A stretch of DNA of 7,248 nt from Thermoplasmata archaeon (lineage in GTDB: Archaea > Thermoplasmatota > Thermoplasmata > SG8-5 > JAGLSY01). The DNA lies in contig JAGLQE010000202.1 of the NCBI GenBank assembly GCA_023137005.1, positions 1 to 7,248 of the forward strand, given 5' to 3'. Under the pieces are notes generated by a model, which made no database searches, was not told where the DNA came from, and worked only from the letters and a program-made list of their open reading frames with translations. This document shows, piece by piece, positions 6,715 through 7,248 of the stretch (position 1 is the first letter of the stretch; every line of letters starts with the position of its first letter). A program made the position numbers and the translations under genes.

Positions 6715-7112
6715 TCACTCTCCTTCTCTTCCTCGTCATCATCCACTGTGAGCCTGACATTGCGGACAGTACACTGCCTGCCAGTCAGGATATCGACCGG
6801 GCCATTGCATTCCGGGCATATTATGAAGGGCGTGGCAAAGTGATGTTCCTCTCCTTTTTCCGGTTCCATGGCCCCCGTATAGCCGCATTCTTTGCATCTC
6901 ACCTGGGCCTCGATATTGGCGATAAGTAGCTGTGCATTGGCCAGCAATGTATCTTTCTTGAGGGTGTTGAAGGCAAAGATGACCTGTGCGGAGTTCAGAA
7001 AGGCCAGATCACCTATCTCGACATAGACCTCCTTGATACTCGTGGCCTTATGCTTGTCAGCTTCCTCAAGAACAGCCTTCACAATACCTTCAACAACTGC
7101 AAACTCGTGCAT
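6711..7112 (-). CDS. hypA: hydrogenase nickel-insertion protein HypA
   Basis: A 133-residue nickel metallochaperone that works with the GTPase HypB, or alone in some archaea, to load nickel into the large subunit. The N-terminal MHE carries His2, the conserved nickel ligand. The zinc site is made by CKEC (Cys73, Cys76) and CPEC (Cys99, Cys102). The 22 residues between these pairs exceed the roughly 12 of bacterial HypA and include a His-His pair (90-91); archaeal HypA proteins often have longer loops here. The C-terminus ends in an acidic run, DDDEEEKESE (124-133). The ATG is supported by GGAG at 7120-7123 on the minus strand, 7 bases upstream. It lies between hypC and hypD in one transcription direction. 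hypB is not seen in the window. Confidence 0.95.
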   Translation of the reverse strand: MHEFAVVEGIVKAVLEEADKHKATSIKEVYVEIGDLAFLNSAQVIFAFNTLKKDTLLANAQLLIANIEAQVRCKECGYTGAMEPEKGEEHHFATPFIICPECNGPVDILTGRQCTVRNVRLTVDDDEEEKESE

Positions 7113-7123
7113 TTTATATCTCC

Positions 7124-7137
7124 ATTTTTATAAAAAT
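7124..7137 (-). promoter_or_regulatory. perfect 14-bp TATA-like palindrome between hypC and hypA
   Basis: ATTTTTATAAAAAT at 7124-7137 is a perfect palindrome with a TATA-box core. It lies in the 35-base gap between hypC and hypA. Its centre is only about 18 bases before the hypA ATG, too close for normal promoter spacing if transcription must begin before the Shine-Dalgarno at 7120-7123. On the minus strand it also contains TTTTT, which could weakly stop transcripts coming from hypC. It could be a regulator site, a weak terminator or simply AT-rich spacer. Confidence 0.3.
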
Positions 7138-7147
7138 AGACCAATTG

Positions 7148-7248
7148 TTATTTATTATCCTTTGCCAGTAATTCCTCAAAGAGCCGAAGGGTTTCCTTTG
7201 CTTCCTCTTCATTCAACTTCTGGATGGCAAAGCCAGCATGCACTATTA
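7148..7248 (-). CDS. hypC: hydrogenase maturation factor HypC, C-terminal part (runs off the right edge)
   Basis: The last 32 codons of a minus-strand gene are present, ending at a TAA at 7148-7150. The start lies beyond the window. The visible protein begins IVHAGFAIQKLNEEEAKETL and finishes with FEELLAKDNK. VHAGFAIQ followed by an acidic helix with E..ETL is the characteristic C-terminal part of HypC/HupF proteins, which are about 75-90 residues long. HypC partners HypD in carrying Fe(CN)2CO and chaperones the large subunit; its essential N-terminal cysteine is outside the window. The 35-base gap to hypA and the shared direction indicate a hypC-hypA-hypD operon. The assignment rests on a short stretch but fits both motif and context well. 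Confidence 0.88.
   Translation of the reverse strand, partial: IVHAGFAIQKLNEEEAKETLRLFEELLAKDNK

Noticed and set aside
1..7248. Mobile element, CRISPR array, defence system or tRNA/rRNA gene
   Set aside because: No transposase, integrase, regularly spaced repeat, nuclease or structural RNA was seen. Apart from the ATPase, every recognised gene has a hydrogenase structural or maturation role.

Overview
The window is a hydrogenase locus, almost certainly from an anaerobic archaeon. The signs are a beta/gamma, delta, alpha gene order like that of the cytosolic NAD(P)-linked [NiFe] hydrogenases (sulfhydrogenases, group 3b) of Pyrococcus and Thermococcus, a KaiC/RAD55-type ATPase in the same operon, frequent AGG/AGA and ATA codons, strong GGAGG ribosome binding sites and TATA-like AT-rich spacers. 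Coding DNA is of moderate GC, while the spacers are very AT-rich. A euryarchaeal lineage, perhaps Thermoplasmatota, is a reasonable guess, but the sequence alone does not settle it.

Layout. Bases 1-221 are an AT-rich leader. A plus-strand operon follows: a KaiC/RAD55-like ATPase (222-953), a fused HydB-HydG electron-transfer subunit (973-2889), the HydD small subunit (2886-3674) and the HydA catalytic large subunit (3671-4969). The last three are joined by 4-base ATGA overlaps, each with GGAGG 7 bases before the start. A 9-bp GC-rich hairpin followed by T-rich sequence (4995-5032) closes this block. A gene for the protease that trims the large subunit (5061-5513) lies just beyond it. After a convergent spacer with almost no G or C, the minus strand carries hypD (5629-6714, GTG start), hypA (6711-7112) and the 3' end of hypC (7148-7248), which runs off the right edge. 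This hypC-hypA-hypD block supplies metal-centre assembly.

How the genes work together. HydA holds the NiFe(CN)2CO site, HydD passes electrons through up to three [4Fe-4S] clusters, and the HydBG fusion carries them through two further [4Fe-4S] clusters and a [2Fe-2S]/FAD module to or from NAD(P)H. HypC and HypD build the Fe(CN)2CO unit, HypA helps deliver nickel, and the protease then removes the short tail after the second cysteine motif of HydA. HypB, HypE and HypF are not in the window.

Most notable points: the HydB-HydG fusion, a RecA-superfamily ATPase with an altered P-loop translated just ahead of the hydrogenase, an 8-residue tail predicted for HydA, and the protease gene set behind a terminator-like hairpin. 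I found no CRISPR array, tRNA, rRNA, insertion sequence or clearly new defence or mobile system.
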